From assembly GCA_951812925.1 (NCBI GenBank), contig OX638368.1:112181309-112245308 (forward strand): a DNA stretch of 64,000 nucleotides, written 5' to 3'. A program made the translations under genes and the position numbers. This document shows, one piece after another, positions 1 to 13,365 of this stretch. The notes under the pieces are model-generated. The model searched no databases and was not told the origin of the DNA. It saw only the letters and a program-made list of their open reading frames with translations. Within the stretch, counting starts at the first letter, position 1. Every line of letters starts with the position of its first letter. This stretch comes from Calliopum simillimum. Lineage: Eukaryota > Arthropoda > Insecta > Diptera > Lauxaniidae.

Positions 1-1893
1 AATTGCATTCAACGCAATGCGCGCTGTAAAAAATATTAAACTGAATACTGGCCGTTATTTCATACCAGAAATACATAGCTTTTAAACGTTGTATATTCCG
101 CATGTTGTATGTAAAAAGCGCCATAATTTCAATTTAATTAGAAATAAATTCCACAATTAAGCATTGAAAAGTATCAGATTATTCTTATTGCTTTAAGCAA
201 GCAACTCAAATTACCACGGTAATCACTTAAGTCACAAAGTGCAATATCTCGTTTTGCATTGCACCATGCGCTGCAATTTCTGCAGTTACACTTTGTTGTG
301 TGCGGCTTTAATGCTGTAGGCTGTTAATGCGCCAAAGCGGACACGCCTTCGCTCGCTTGCTTGCTTCCACAATTGTAGCACAAATACAATTACAGTTCGG
401 CGAGAAGTTAAATTAAGCAACCACATAAATACAAAAATGTAATAATTTTATTTTCATTGCGAACAAAGAGCACAACAAAATGGCAAAATAATATCATGAA
501 TTTCATATTTAATGGAATCCCATGAGTGCTAATTTATCACCAACATACTACCGCATTCACCACCACAGAGCAACACGTTGTTGATTGCAACCTCACCACT
601 GTCCATTCCGTGTGCACACACAAATTTTAACGGTTATTCGTTACTTTTGGGTGCAACAGCTGAATTTTGGTCAACCAACAATGCGGTTAGAAATGAAATT
701 TATATATTGCAAATTTTAGTTCATAGATAAAATTGTAAAAGAAGTAGAAGAAAAGTAGAAAAAGCAAGGCCATACAACAAGCGCATCAGATTTGGTTTTA
801 GAATTTTAGCATAACTTCATCGAATTTACCACTATAACCACAAAAGTTGCTGAAGCAGCAACAAGTGCAGCATGAAAAAAAAAAGAGGAAAAATGTGAAC
901 TTCAATCAAATGGAAAATTGCCGACGCTCATGGTGTTGATTACGTTTGTTGTTTTTGTTTTTGATTAACTTGTTATTGTTGTAAAATATGAAATTGTTTT
1001 TTAGATATTTTTTTTTTTTTTTGCCAAAGTAGAGTAGTGCAGCGCTTTTCTAGGGTGTGGCTGTGTTTTTGCTGACTGTTGTCGTCAGCTGTTTATGTTC
1101 AAAGTGTTGATTATTCTGCAGAAATACTTAGCTGCTGAAATTGTTTAGCCGAACAAATATGAAATGTTTATTTAACTGCAAATACACAAACATTTGCTTA
1201 CTTTTGTCTTTGAGTGTTTATTCGAAAAACAAAAGACTTGAGCAACGAACCAGTAATAATTCATATTGTAAATAGTCACTTTGTTTATGCGTTCTCCAGG
1301 AGTTAAAGTAAAGTAAGTAAGAAATGTGGAATTATTTATTTAAATAATAAAAAATTATGTCTTTTTTTAATAAAAACTTGATAATATTTCTTGCTTTTTT
1401 ATAAAGTATCATAAATAACCAAAGAACCATTTTAAAAGATTTTTGTTATTTGACTTATGGGACGTATGAGAAACTTTTTTTTTAAGCATTATAAATTTTG
1501 CATATATTTTATGAATCACGAAATTGCAAGTTTGATGCAATTTGGAACTCAGATGTCTCTGACACTTTCTTTACAGGCAAATATTTTACAATAAAATTAG
1601 TATTTAATTGCTGGCTGCTAGCGGTTATGGCAATTATTGTGCTTTGGAGTGTAAACATTTTTTATAATATTTTCAAAAAAGCAATTTGGGATGTGTAAAT
1701 ATCCAGCTAACATTTAGTTTTAAGTAAATTAACTTTTAAGAAAATATATTTCAAAGGGGTTTGAATTATGAAACGTATGAGATACATTTTGTCAAGCAAA
1801 ACAAATTTTTCTACATTTTATAAGTCATGAAAATGCAAGTTTGATGCAATCTGGAACTCTGATGTCTTTAACACTTTTTCTCATAAGTAGGTA
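1..1893. other. AT-rich non-coding DNA
   Basis: I see no gene here. The stretch is AT-rich, with long A and T runs and short open frames lacking codon structure or recognisable domains. One copy of the dispersed GCTTAAGTC motif lies at 1225-1250. Confidence 0.6.
1225..1250 (-). repeat. Dispersed GCTTAAGTCTTTTG motif, copy 1
   Basis: Read on the minus strand this gives GTTCGTTGCTCAAGTCTTTT followed by a T-rich end. It differs by one base in the core from the copies at 5295 and 26774. Function unknown. Confidence 0.6.
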
Positions 1894-2753
1894 GGGTAAG
1901 GGAGGGAAATATGGACCACCCATCCTTCTTTTTTATATAAAACCCAAAATACATAAAACAAAACAGTTAATTTTATGTCATCCAGTAAAGGAAACAATTT
2001 ACCTTTATTCTGATTCACTTTTAGATAAATATCTCATCAGGATTAAGAAAAAAAATTAAAAAACTGAAAATACTCAAAATGAAGATAAAAAAAAAGTGTA
2101 GTGTAATGTAGACCATATAGTCCATTTGGTACAGAAGTTGCATACAAAAATGTCACTTCCACATTCGGCACATTTTTCGTGACTCCAAGAACGTCAGATT
2201 ACACATTCAACCCAATATTCGCCACGGCGATCTTCTGAGTAAAGAGTGTTACATTATATGCATTTTTTATCATTTTTTTTCTTTGTAGTTAACGAATTAC
2301 GTATAATGACCATCAGACTCGTCATGAAAAAAATGATAAATACATTTTTTTTGAGGCTTTTTTCTTTGGTGGTCCATAATACCCACAGCACGTGTTGGTG
2401 AAATAAATGGTTTTTTTATCAAAATCTATTTTGGTTAATTAACTTATTTGTGCTGATTAATTATAAATGGTTCTCACTGACTTTGTATAGTTAACCATTT
2501 ATTTAAAAACGCGATGTCTTTAAAGTGAAATAATGAAAAATACTCACTAGAAAAAAATTATCACTGATCTGCTTTTTAGAAAAATCAACTTTACAGAAAC
2601 ATGCGAATTCACCGAACGCTAAAATCGCCCTATTATAAGCTTTAGGTATTAGCGTTAAGTTTGAACATGAATAACGGTAAATCCTATGTATGCAGTGGGA
2701 AAAAACCGTGTGGTCCATATTACCCACGTAGTCCATATTTCCCTCCCTTACCC
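1894..2753 (-). mobile_element. Pogo/Tigger-like DNA transposon remnant, TA target site
   Basis: The ends are a near-perfect inverted repeat: GGGTAAGGGAGGGAAATATG plus GAC on the left and its complement on the right, ending at 2753. TA lies immediately outside both ends (1892-1893 and 2754-2755), as expected for the Tc1/mariner/pogo superfamily. Read on the minus strand, 2262-2130 encodes a degenerate zinc-finger-like tail containing WSHEKCAECGSD and VCNFC. The spacing is C-x2-(C lost to TGA)...H-x2-C...C-x2-C, the PHD-like tail I associate with insect Tigger/jerky-type transposases. The rest of the transposase is not recognisable, so this is a dead, shortened copy. A second copy is at 33321-34259. 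Confidence 0.75.
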
Positions 2754-2755
2754 TA

Positions 2756-5700
2756 AATGTTTAATAGTAAAATTAATATTAAATTGATGGCTGCTATTGT
2801 TTACGGCAGATAGCTTTGCTTGACGTATGAAAAATTTTTTATAAAAACTTTATAATATGCAATGGTTTTTTCAGAAAAGTGGCCAAATCATTTTCGAACT
2901 TTTTATTGATTGCTAGACATCTTTTTCGTTTGAAAACCAAAATTTTTATATTTTTTCAAACGTCATGTTATATAAAAAAATCAGCACAAGCACTTCGACC
3001 AATACCATGAACAGGCAAATCAGAACCTTAAGAAACACAACAATTAATTTTTTCTGGGATAGGCATTATTTAATAACAGTTCTTGATTTTTTATGAAGTG
3101 CCACAAGAATTTTGTTATTTGATTTACTGCTAATGGCAACAAACTTGCCTTCAAGTGTAAACATTTTTTATAATAACTCTATAAAATGCAATATTCTATG
3201 AATAAATAATAATCTAACCAAGAATTTGTTTTTCATAAAATTAACTTTAAAGAAACTGAATTATGCAACACTGCGCTGCTATTTATAGAATTTTGAAAAG
3301 GAAAGCTTTAAATATACAAATTTCAAGGCATTTTGTTGCTTATAAACAAAAATAAAAAAAAAAATATTTAATTTATTATTTTTACTTTCTACTTTACCTT
3401 TTCACTTAATTGCTTAAACAAAAGGGCGTCAATCGATTTCGTCCTGCTTTTCTTAACTGCAGACCATTATTAAACTATTAATCAGGCGTATGTTTGCGCG
3501 TACCTACCATTTGTATTAATAAAGTTTAGCTTATACGCAATGTTACAGCATTTATTTGGCTTAAGGCCTTTAAAGAATCTCTTAGTTTGTGGCAACACAT
3601 TAATAACATTATGTAGTAATTTTGAAAATATTTTTTCTAAATAAATTATAAAAAAAGCTTTCACCAATTTACATACGCTTGAAAATGAAACTTCGGCTTA
3701 TTGTTTAAGGCCAAGTGCACGCCTTTCAACATTTTTAATAATTTAGCCTTAAGCGTAAATACTAAACTTAAGCATCTTTAATACGCTGAAGCGTTTACTT
3801 CTACTAAAGTTACTAAAAAGCAATATTTGTGTGGCAATTTAGCTACTTAGTTGCATATTTCAGTAGATATACGTATATAAAGTGCAATTTTGGTATTTTA
3901 AGCTCAGCGTAATGCACTCAAAAATGTTTATGATATTTTCTCATAAATTTATTTTCGAAAGATGTTTTCAAAGCTACCGCTTATGCTATACAAAAATATT
4001 TAAATTTCCTTCAAAAAAAAAAAAAAAAACAACGCAATCAACAAATAATTAATTAACTAATAATAACTTGTTTAAGCTGCCGCTAATGTCTACACTATAA
4101 ATAACGAAAAAAATGAGAAAAAGAAAACAAAAGACTCAAGCCACAAACTTGCATACATTCATCAACATCATGCTGACACAATTTTCTGCTGCATTACAAA
4201 TTGAATTTTCGTTAAGATCAAAAGAAAAAAAAAAAAAAAAAAAAACTGGACACACCAGCAGCTGTAGAACACAAAATGTACCATATTTTTATGCAAGAAT
4301 CCATTAACTTGAGACATACGTATATTGACATATTGAAAGAAAATACAAAAAAAAACTAAAAAAATTATTATGCAATTGATAGCAAATCTAACAACAAATA
4401 CCAGTATCATTATGCGTCATTTGTGCACGGTTGCTTATGTTGATTTGTGCCAATTGTAATTGCAAATGGTCAATGACATTTTGCGCTGCAGCAGCAGCAA
4501 CTACACCCAACCCAATACAATATGTATATGCAAGTGACAGCTATGCAAAACTGTTGTGCAAATTATAGAAAATTGAAAAAGCAAAAAGAAGAATATAGAC
4601 AGCAAGGCTGTTAGCATTCGCGCTCCATGGACAGACAGACATTTCGGAGACTCTTGGCTCAATTGTTGTTAACGTGTTTAAATTATTAGCCACGCAATCA
4701 TCATAGTAGAGCAGCACTTGGCTGTGTATTTGAAGCAACAGGTTCGGTTCTTAACAATTTACAGGTTCAAGTTTCGCCTATTGTTTTACAGGTTATGTTA
4801 CGGTTTTGCATTCAGTGCCGTGCGCAAATTTAAATATTTTTTCTTCTTCTATGCTACATACTTATATATCTACTATACATATTGCATAAATTATGTCCAG
4901 TTATAAATGGTACATCATAATATTTTGTTAGTAATTGACTGGCTACAACTTGGGTTGGCAGACTATGGTGAATGCTGCGGTTTTTACTTAATTTAATTAT
5001 AAAGTAGTGCGCTATTTTGTTTTCAATACATTGTTTTAGTTGTTTTTCATAGACGATTTATGTAATGTATATTATTGGCTTAAAAGCACAATAACAATTT
5101 ATATTGCATGTATTTTAAGTAGTTTGCACGAAAGACTTAAGCTGCGAACTTGTGTGATAATTGCTTACTATATATTTTATTTAAATTTTCAAGCAAAAAT
5201 CTTATAAATCCTAGCCAATTCACTGCAATAATAAGTATTTTCTAAACCTTCAACTAAAATTTTATTTATTATAAAACAGTCTTTAAACAGCAAAAAGTTC
5301 GTTGCTTAAGTCTTTTGTTTTAACATGCGCTTTTTCACTTTTGTCAGCCATTTAAAATGTCACAGCGCCAATTAATAAGTATTTTGCACTACTACCATCA
5401 CTGTTAGGTGTCTTTAACTATTAAAGTGCAAAAATCGCTAGCTTACCAATTTGCTTGTTACGAATTGGACATAAATAACGTAGGAAGCGTCGTTACAATT
5501 GACAGTCAAATAAGAGACAGCGACGGCGGCAGCTGCAGTGGCATCATTTAAAGAAAAGTGGGTTAATAAAATTTCATTGCACTGCACTGCATATGTGCAC
5601 ATGTAAAATGTCTAGCGATGGTTAATGTTGAAGGCGAAAAAAGACACTAATGGGCTAAAAAGCTGTACAGGCAGGCACATAAACAAATATTGACATAAAT

Positions 5701-5799
5701 GCATACATTACATTAAGAAGCAAGCAGCGTTTGCCAAACTCAAAAATTGATTAAAGATAACCCAATGGCAGGTTAGAGAAAACAATTAAATTAAAAGTT
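2756..5799. other. AT-rich non-coding DNA with three dispersed-motif copies
   Basis: I see no gene. Short open frames here have no domain or codon signature. The stretch holds poly(A) runs near 4010 and 4225. Three copies of the dispersed motif lie at 4123-4150 (minus), 5127-5151 (minus) and 5295-5321 (plus). Confidence 0.55.
5295..5321 (+). repeat. Dispersed GCTTAAGTCTTTTG motif, best copy
   Basis: AAGTTCGTTGCTTAAGTCTT followed by TTGTTTT. Over 27 bases it differs by one base from the copy at 26774-26800, more than 21 kb away, while the flanking sequence is unrelated. Confidence 0.65.
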
Positions 5800-6400
5800 T
5801 ATCAAATAATACCATTTGGCAGGAAATTTACTTTGTAAGAAAATAGGATTTTTGGCAAGATGTTTACATGGTAAGAAAAACCAAATTAACTTTTCTATCT
5901 CCTTTTGGCCGCAAAAATAGAAATGCTTAATAAAAAGTACTTTTTGGTAGGCTTTCATAAAAAAAGCCGGATTTTTGGCAAAAAATCTGAAAAGTTTGCC
6001 AATAAAAACCATTTGACAGGTTTTCATGTAAAAAAAACAGGATTTTTGACAGGAAATATAATAAGTAAGAAAAAAGGATTTCAGACAAGATGATTATACA
6101 ATAAAAAAAAACCAATTAACTTTTCTTGGGAGGAAAAATGGAAATGGTTACCAAAAAGTACCATTTGGTAGGTTTTTATAAAAAAACAGTATTTTTGACA
6201 GGAAATTTACACATATTTACTTGGTAAAAAAATGAAATTTATGACTGGATATTTAACTAGTAAGAGAAATAAATTATCCTGCTCATATCTTTTTTTGTTC
6301 AAAAAACTTGTAAATTTAATTAAAAACTACCATTAGATGGATTTTAAAGTTAAAACTAAAACAGAATTTTTGACAGGATATTTACTTTGTAAGAAAATGG
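5800..6400. repeat. Degenerate tandem repeat, monomer about 230 bp
   Basis: Sub-motifs recur in order: ACCATTTGGCAGG (also as ACCATTTGGTAGG and ACCATTTGACAGG), GGATTTTTGGCAAG or GGATTTTTGACAGG, and ACCAATTAACTTTTC. The last sits at about 5879 and 6110, which gives the spacing. A third partial unit runs to about 6400. Open frames across it on both strands are by-products of the repeat. Confidence 0.6.
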
Positions 6401-6569
6401 GAGATTATGCACATAGCATTAAGCAAAATAACGCAAAAACTTCAACGCAGGCAGATAAAAATGAGCGCCAAATGCTGCTAATGTTCAGTTTATTACACAT
6501 TTTCCCACTGAAAAAGCAGTTGGCATGTTTTCGCATAAGAAAGGGTCATCAATATTATAGCGCATAAAC

Positions 6570-9500
6570 CTGATAATAATGTTAATATCCATTCAGAAAC
6601 GATTTGCTGAAATTAGAGCTCTAAAGTTTTATTGAATCATGCACCTGCTCAACTTCAAGTCAAATTATCGGCAATAAGAATTCAAAGCAATAGTTGTGTA
6701 ACACCACCTGCCTATTCATACCTATTCAAAAATCCAAACTTGTTTATTGTATGACACACAAAGTATGTAGTTAAACGCCATTAAAAACGTTTGCACCCCA
6801 CTGTTCAAAAAGAAATTCACAAGTACCTACGCAAAGTCTGTGTCATGCAAAAATGTGAGTTCATTAAAAATGCTGCTACGATATGTGCAAACTTGTTGGC
6901 TATCAAATGTTTAAATGCAACGAAACATCACAAGGCACTTGCAATTAGTCAAGTTAACAGCTTGAGTGCAAGTTTAGGCCACAAGCTGTTGAGAGCTGTT
7001 ACACTACAGTGCAGAGTGTTGCCATTGAATGTTGTGTTGCTGTGAGTGCGGGTGCGGATGTACGTCGGTTGTTTGTTTCTTTAATGTGCCCAGGCTCTTT
7101 TGTCTGTGTGTCAATAGTGTAGAGAGACAGTTAAATTCAGTAAATTAGTTCAGTTAACTACTTATCTTTTTTACTTCCCTTCAGCTGTACAGTTTGCTTT
7201 GTCTTTCAACAACAATATTTGATGTGCCATCCAGCTTCATTCCACTTAAAATGTGCAATTTTATGCATTTTACTATTTTTGCGCTTTGTGAATTGTTATA
7301 TGCGTTATGTTGTATATACTTTGTTTTTATCGTCCATTGTTTTCTTTAAAAATGCGAATTATGTTGAAGATTTTTCTCTCTTTTTTACGTCTTTTTGCGT
7401 AATTTTGCTTAAGTAGATTCTTGTTGCCTTGACTTTTTTTATAAATATTTTAATTAAATGCAATTTACTGCAATTTTATTTGTAGAAAATTAAAATAAAC
7501 CGTTTTAATTTTAAATTAAATAGTGCGACCCACTTTTTTGTATAATGTTGTGAAACAACAATTTGTACGGAAACGAATAGTAATACATAAATAACTTAAT
7601 AGATAATTTATAATAATATATTCAAAAATGACAAAAGTGTAGGATGCGTAGAAAAAATACAGAGCAAAAAATATATTCAATAAGGTTCTGTTGCTCAGCG
7701 TTACTCTTCCCACTTTCATAGCTTTTTACAGCAAATGCAAGATGAGAATCATTAAAAAATTATAAAATTAAAATTAATTTTTGAAGTGTAAATCTGACGA
7801 ATAACACCCCATATTCAATAAAGTTCTGTTGCTCAGCGTTACTCTTCCTCCTTTATACAGCGAATGCAAGATGTAGCAAAAGTAATGTAGTAATGTAAAT
7901 GTGCTATAATTATTGCAAATGAATTCAGATGTTACTATGCCTTAAAGGTTTATATTGTACACAGATAAAGAATTAGTACTGCATCTTTAAATTTTACTGC
8001 AGGAGGTTTTTGCTTAATAAAATTGGGTAAAGTCCTCAAACTAAAACAAAAGACTTAAGCAGCAAACTTTTTCAATCAAAATATGCTGCTTTGTGATAAT
8101 TTTTGAATAATATTTAAATAAAAATTAGCACATCTCATTAGCATTTCTGTCATTTCTTTAGCTATATAGTAAGACATTCAAATATCTTTAACATAAACGA
8201 CTGTAAAAATTTGCACGGCTGATATTGGCACGCTTTTGCTTAAGAAACAAATTATTATTAAATTACTCGCACGCTTCAAAATGATCCACTATTAAAAGAA
8301 AACTGTCATATAATAAAAATACAATAAATCTGGCTAATAGCAAAATACTACGTTTACTGTCAAGACTTTTGTATTTCAATTGATTTAAATCTCAACACTT
8401 AAGTAGAATTTTATGTCACTTACGTTTATTGTCGTTGGTCGGTCAAAAGAAAGTCTCGCATGCGCACTAATGTACGTCATTTGTGCGCTTATGGCCTTCA
8501 AAAGTATCTATAAACTGTAAAATAAAATAAAAGAAGAAAACAATAAAAAAAAATTCAAGTGTCAAATCACTTAAGAATTTGTCAACATAAGTCGTCACAT
8601 GCCGCTCGGTCATGCTGTCAAACATATTTTTGAATGTAACTTTCTTTAGAACCAGCGGGTAATATCAGCAACAAAACTCATAAACATTTCTGAAAGAAAG
8701 AGAAATTTTTCATGTTTTGCACTTATGTATATAGTTTCTTAGTAGAAATATATTTTTTGATTATTTTTTAAAGCACAGCACTTTAACACTTAATAGCCAG
8801 CGCTACAAATATGAAATGGAAACCCTAATTTCAGTTGCTTCTTTTTATGGTGCAACTCGACATGATTATGGCGTGTTTTTTTGCGCACATTTGTTCTGGT
8901 CTGTTATTTCCTTTGTGTTTTGTTGGTCATTTCTGTTTCCTTTTCTTTTCTTTTAATTTTTAATGTAATAAAATAAAGAATTCAGCATAAAAGTCAAGTG
9001 TTAATTTGTTACGCTTGCCAGGTTAAAATTCTGACAGAACGTGCTCTACAGCGCCAAAATGAAAGTTGTTAATTTTGTGATTTCATTATTGCGGCGCACA
9101 TTTTTGATTATGCTTGGAAATAGTCGAATAATCGCTAGATTGAAATCAAACGATTTAATTACTGATTTATTATTTCTTTGCTAATTATTTGCGGAAATTA
9201 TGCATGTCACTTAAACGATTCTTTTGATATTCTCACCCAGCTTATTGTAATATAAATTTTTTTTTAGTGGTATATCTATACCTCTAGCGGGATAACCATC
9301 AAACTAGTTGCCAAAGTAAACACATGAGTCGTTTGATATTTATGTTCAGTATTCTTTGGCAAATTACCGTGCTTAAATTTTAGCCATTCGGTGTGTTTTT
9401 GGCGGCATAACGCCAGCTATATTGGCAAAAGACTCAGCCGCGGTAGGCATCTGTTGAAAAGCCAATAAATGTGGATTTGGTGAAAATGAGCATAATACAC

Positions 9501-9695
9501 ATTTTTACATTAACAAAAGGAATGTATAGAATTTACTAGAAGCTTGACAAGTTGCTTTGAAGTAAATTAACAGTTTTTCATAGAATACCGTCGTAATTGA
9601 GTCTTCGCTAAAGAATAAACATGCCAACGTCGTTTTTAATCTAATATTTATTTTATTAGTAAAGACATGAGTTAAGTTTTAATAAAGTGTTTTAT
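6570..9695. other. AT-rich non-coding DNA
   Basis: No gene is seen. The stretch contains a short direct duplication at 7673-7873 and a dispersed-motif copy at 8043-8070 (minus strand). Open frames of 60-85 codons here show no domain. Confidence 0.5.
7673..7873. repeat. Short direct duplication, period about 138 bp
   Basis: The segment around GTTCTGTTGCTCAGCGTTAC at 7673-7744 reappears at 7811-7873 with a few substitutions and a short deletion (CACTTTCATAG reduced). Both copies end in GAATGCAAGATG or CAAATGCAAGATG. Confidence 0.7.
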
Positions 9696-9866
9696 TGTTC
9701 ACACTCAAAATCCTACATAACGAATGTACACGAAAAAAAGTAGTCGCAGTAAACGAAGAGTCTCGCGTTTACAGTAAAAGCAAATGTAACAGATGTAATC
9801 ATCTTAGAATTCTTTGTGTTACATTTCTTCAACTTTGGTTTTTTTAAATTTTTAATGGTTTTCAAA

Positions 9867-10650
9867 ATGAGTTCATCGAAAGAAAATGTTTTAGATTTAA
9901 TAGTGCGCAAAGGACACAATTTTCCACATTTGTCTCACAAAGACATTGCATAAAGTATAAATATTGCAAAATCAACAATAGCTTGCGAACTAAAAAACTT
10001 AAGTGAATGATTAACTATGGAAGAGAAAAAATGGAAGTGTTCAAAAACAAGGATTTTAGATGTGGCTAAAAAGAGCATATGTTGCCCGAAAACGTACAGA
10101 AAGTTTGCAGAGAAAGAGGTTTTCAATCAAATAAAGTACTACTAGCACCATATAGGAACGATAGGCAAAACACAGCTGCCAAAACTCGCTCACGAAAAAT
10201 CTACAACCGTTTTGTATACAATTTTGAATTCATTTTAATGGACGACGCAAATTAAGTCAAAGCTGGCCTTAACAGCTACCGGGTCAATTTTCCTTACTAT
10301 TTTTCACAACAAAACCACCAAATTTATGTGAAAAAATGCTAACAGAAACGTGTGCTGAATATGATACGCCTTCAAGAAAATCCTGTGCTATTTTAGCCAG
10401 ATTTGGCTAGTTGTCACTATGGCAAATTTGCAATGAATTAGTATGAAGAGAATGGGGTCAATGTTGTACCGAAAAATGTAAATCTTCCCAATTGCTCTGA
10501 GCTATGGTCGATGGGAAAATACTGGGCTATAACAGAAAATTGCTTAAAACGAAGAAAGTTGACAAAAATGAAAAGAAACTAAAACATAAATGGATTAAAA
10601 TATCATCCCAGGTCACCCAAAGTGCAGAGCCTAATGATAGATGTTAATTC
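9867..10650 (+). pseudogene. Dead mariner/Tc1-superfamily DDE transposase
   Basis: Translation in shifting frames gives a start MSSSKENVLDLI, then a helix-turn-helix-like SIAKSTIACELK. Next come the catalytic-region blocks ILMDDAN (first Asp), PDLASCHYGKFAMN (second Asp region) and NLPNCSELWSMGKYWAITEN. The last corresponds to the family block ending in IEKYWA, where the third acidic residue should sit. Here it reads GKYWA, so that residue is lost. There are several in-frame stops and frameshifts, so the copy is inactive. I did not find convincing terminal inverted repeats. Confidence 0.7.
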
Positions 10651-10884
10651 AAAGTTACAATCTTTTGCATATATCTCAACCAAATGAGCAAACCGTTTCA
10701 ATTTTCTTGAGGAAGTACGCTTGACCTTAAAAAAAAAAATCTTTACCCCCAAAAAAACACATTTGTAAAAAATTAAAAAAATGATTTTACTTGAGTTAGA
10801 AGATGGATTTCGTTTAAATGATCGGCTTCTGAGTTGTTAAAGCACAGTGATATTTGATATAATTCAAATTGATATAACTATATC

Positions 10885-11235
10885 TTAGCCACTGCAATGT
10901 AAGCTCCCCATCCGGTGAGCATGGTCCAGTATAAAAGCAAGCTTATGCTGACCACAAATGTAGAACCTGTCGACCCACGTTGGGCGCCATTCTTATGTAA
11001 TGGACTCCCACATCCGACGAGCTTAGACAAAGCTAAAAGCAAGCATGCATATATGCTGACTAATAATATAGAACATTGTATAAAAATCGCAGCCAAAGAT
11101 GGACCCCATGTTGGGCACCATTCTTATGCAATAATCTCCTCTCGATCCGACTAGCTTAGACAAAGCTAAAAGCAAGCATGCATATATGCTGGCCAATAAT
11201 GTAGAGCCCGGTCCATTACACCAGACAAGCGGCAA
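10885..11235 (-). repeat. Tandem repeat carrying LTR-retroelement PBS-like sequences
   Basis: Three imperfect units share GCTTAGACAAAGCTAAAAGC or a diverged form, CATGCATATATGCTG, and an AATRTAGARC end. On the minus strand one unit contains ATGGCGCCCAACGTGGGTCG (around 10972-10995). A second contains ATGGTGCCCAACATGGGG (around 11102-11120). TGGCGCCCAACGTGGG is a known type of primer-binding site, complementary to a tRNA-Lys 3' end. I infer debris of LTR ends and leader sequence, duplicated in tandem. No gag or pol is seen nearby. Confidence 0.5.
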
Positions 11236-11239
11236 ACAA

Positions 11240-12540
11240 AATAGAAACAATTATGCAGCATTAATCGCGTGAACATGCAATTGAGAGATATAGTAGTAGT
11301 AGTAGCATTAAATCATTTATTTACTCTCCAATACGTACTTTATAACCTTAAATATAACAAATATACAAAAAAGTTTAAATAATAATAATGGAAAAAACCA
11401 CACTATTGACGAATGTGGTTGGTAAATTATTAAATTATACAACTTATGAATAATAAATTTTAATAATATGTTTCAAAATGCAAATAATTCTATTTTTTTT
11501 TATGAATAATAGGTCTATGGGAAAAACTAAAAAGCATGAAGGCAATCTAACAGGCATTCTAAGGCAGGCGGGAACAACAAAGAAAACTGCATTATCAAAA
11601 TAAAATATGAAATATTTATTAGAAATTATCGTACAAAACGTTTATAAATATTAATGAAAAAATGTATTAATTTAGAAAAAAAAAAATAAAATTGCATTTT
11701 GAGCTCACATGCTAATTGTAATATAAATAATTTCTTTTTTTTGTACTGCTTAATATTGGTAAATTATTTGCATACAGCATGCAACATACGTGCAGAGTGT
11801 AGTTAAAATTCAAGGCGAAATTTCTAAATTATGTACTAGCAAACATATAGAACATTAATTTAAAACAAAAGAAAAGAAAAGAAAATAAAAATAATTTTTC
11901 ATCATTTGCATGTCTGTGCGCGCTGCCTCAAATTAACCGGCGTTTTGAGTTGAAACGTGCTGCAGCAATTGCTTCATTACTTTTATGGGTTAAGAGGTGA
12001 ATGCAAATGCATAGTAACAACAGCAACAATACAGCAAGCACTGGACGGTTAGCTGTTGTTGTGAAGAATTGATGGTAATTGAAAAATGTAGAAGAAAAAA
12101 AAAAAAAACGCAGATGTGAAAAATTAATGCATTAGATGTGCACTGCAATTTGTTTTTAAAAATAATGAGCACTTTTATGTTAATTAATTTATTTTAATTA
12201 ATATCATTAAAAGTAAAAAATATGTAAATTTATTAAATGAGAAAATACCTACAGTGCCTCAAGCAATAAGCAATAAATTAGTAAGCAAACACACGCACGC
12301 ACACACAATGCATCAACGCTGCAATTAATTGGACTAGTGACTAGTCTTCGACTACCTCCAGACAGGACTAGTACTAGTTCGACAACTAACAAATTTTTAT
12401 ATAATGGACTCGCTCTGCATTACCTTTTCGCTAGTTAAAGACTAGTTAGTTAAGACTGCTGAGCAATATTCTTTTTGGTCAAAAGCAGTTTGAATTTTTT
12501 TTGCTCAATTGTAGAATGCTGTTTTACAAAACCAAATTAG
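11240..12540. other. AT-rich non-coding DNA
   Basis: I see no gene. Simple sequence includes a GTA run near 11292, A-rich tracts and CA-rich DNA near 12290. Confidence 0.5.
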
Positions 12541-12544
12541 TGCT

Positions 12545-13365
12545 TGGGAGTTATACCTCTAGCTTCAATAAAACGCATCAGTCTTACTAAAATTTACGAT
12601 TCAAATATTTTGGCAAGCATAAGTAGAAGACTGATGAAGCAATGTGACTTCGGGTCTTCAGCGATGTTCCGGGGTTTGAGAATCATTTTGGTCTCAGCGA
12701 CCTTCCATTGTGTAAGAAAAACACGCTTCATAAGGGAAGCATTAAAAAAATGCATTATAAAAATTACTGCTTCAATTGGGAGCTCTTTAAGGATCCTAGC
12801 AGTGATCAGATTATAACCAGGTGCTTTATTGTCTTTAAAACAACTTATTGTAGATACTTCTTCAATTCTGGACAATTTCTTAATTGATAATTCCATTTGA
12901 TGGATTTCTTACAGAAACGACGAAAATATGCATTCAGTTTCATTTTCTCCTACCACATCATGTGGACAGAATAAATTATTCAAGTGTTTTGCAAATAGCA
13001 CGGCCTTGTCTATGGGAATTTTAGCCCATGTGTTATTGTGATTTCTGAGAAGAGGATTAAGAACAATAGTTTTATTAATTTTTTTGTTTGCTTTCCAGAC
13101 AGAAGTTTTGTTCATTTTACTGTTGAAACAATATTTTCAGGTCTCTTGTTATTTTATTGAGACTACGTTTATCTGCCAGAAATCTCGTTCGATACCAGAT
13201 TTTTCTCGCTAGACGTTTTTCTTCGAGTTTTCTCTCTAGTGTAGTTTTAGAACGACTTTTGAAGGATGGTTTCGGGGTTCTAGTGGTCTCCCATGCTGCA
13301 TATTGTATGCTTTCAGTCAAATATTGCGTAGCTTCCATTATCTTCTCCTCACTTTTAATTGGCAT
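12545..13365 (-). pseudogene. Jockey-like non-LTR retrotransposon ORF2 fragment
   Basis: Three consecutive minus-strand pieces read as one ORF2 broken by frameshifts. The first (13365 down to 13117) has ATQYLTESIQYAAWETTRTP and ADKRSLNKITRDLK, typical of the linker between endonuclease and reverse transcriptase. The second (13115-12909) has NNTWAKIPIDKAVLFAKHLN. The third (12896-12594) has the reverse-transcriptase blocks KAPGYNLITARILKELP and WKVAETKMILKPRNIAEDPK, followed by ISLL. The catalytic YxDD block and everything downstream are missing, and there is no 3' tail. It is an inactive internal fragment. I assign it to the Jockey clade from memory of these blocks. Confidence 0.8.

Noticed and set aside
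12330..12440. Repeated ACTAGT hexamers
   Set aside because: Too short and irregular to define an element, likely local simple sequence.
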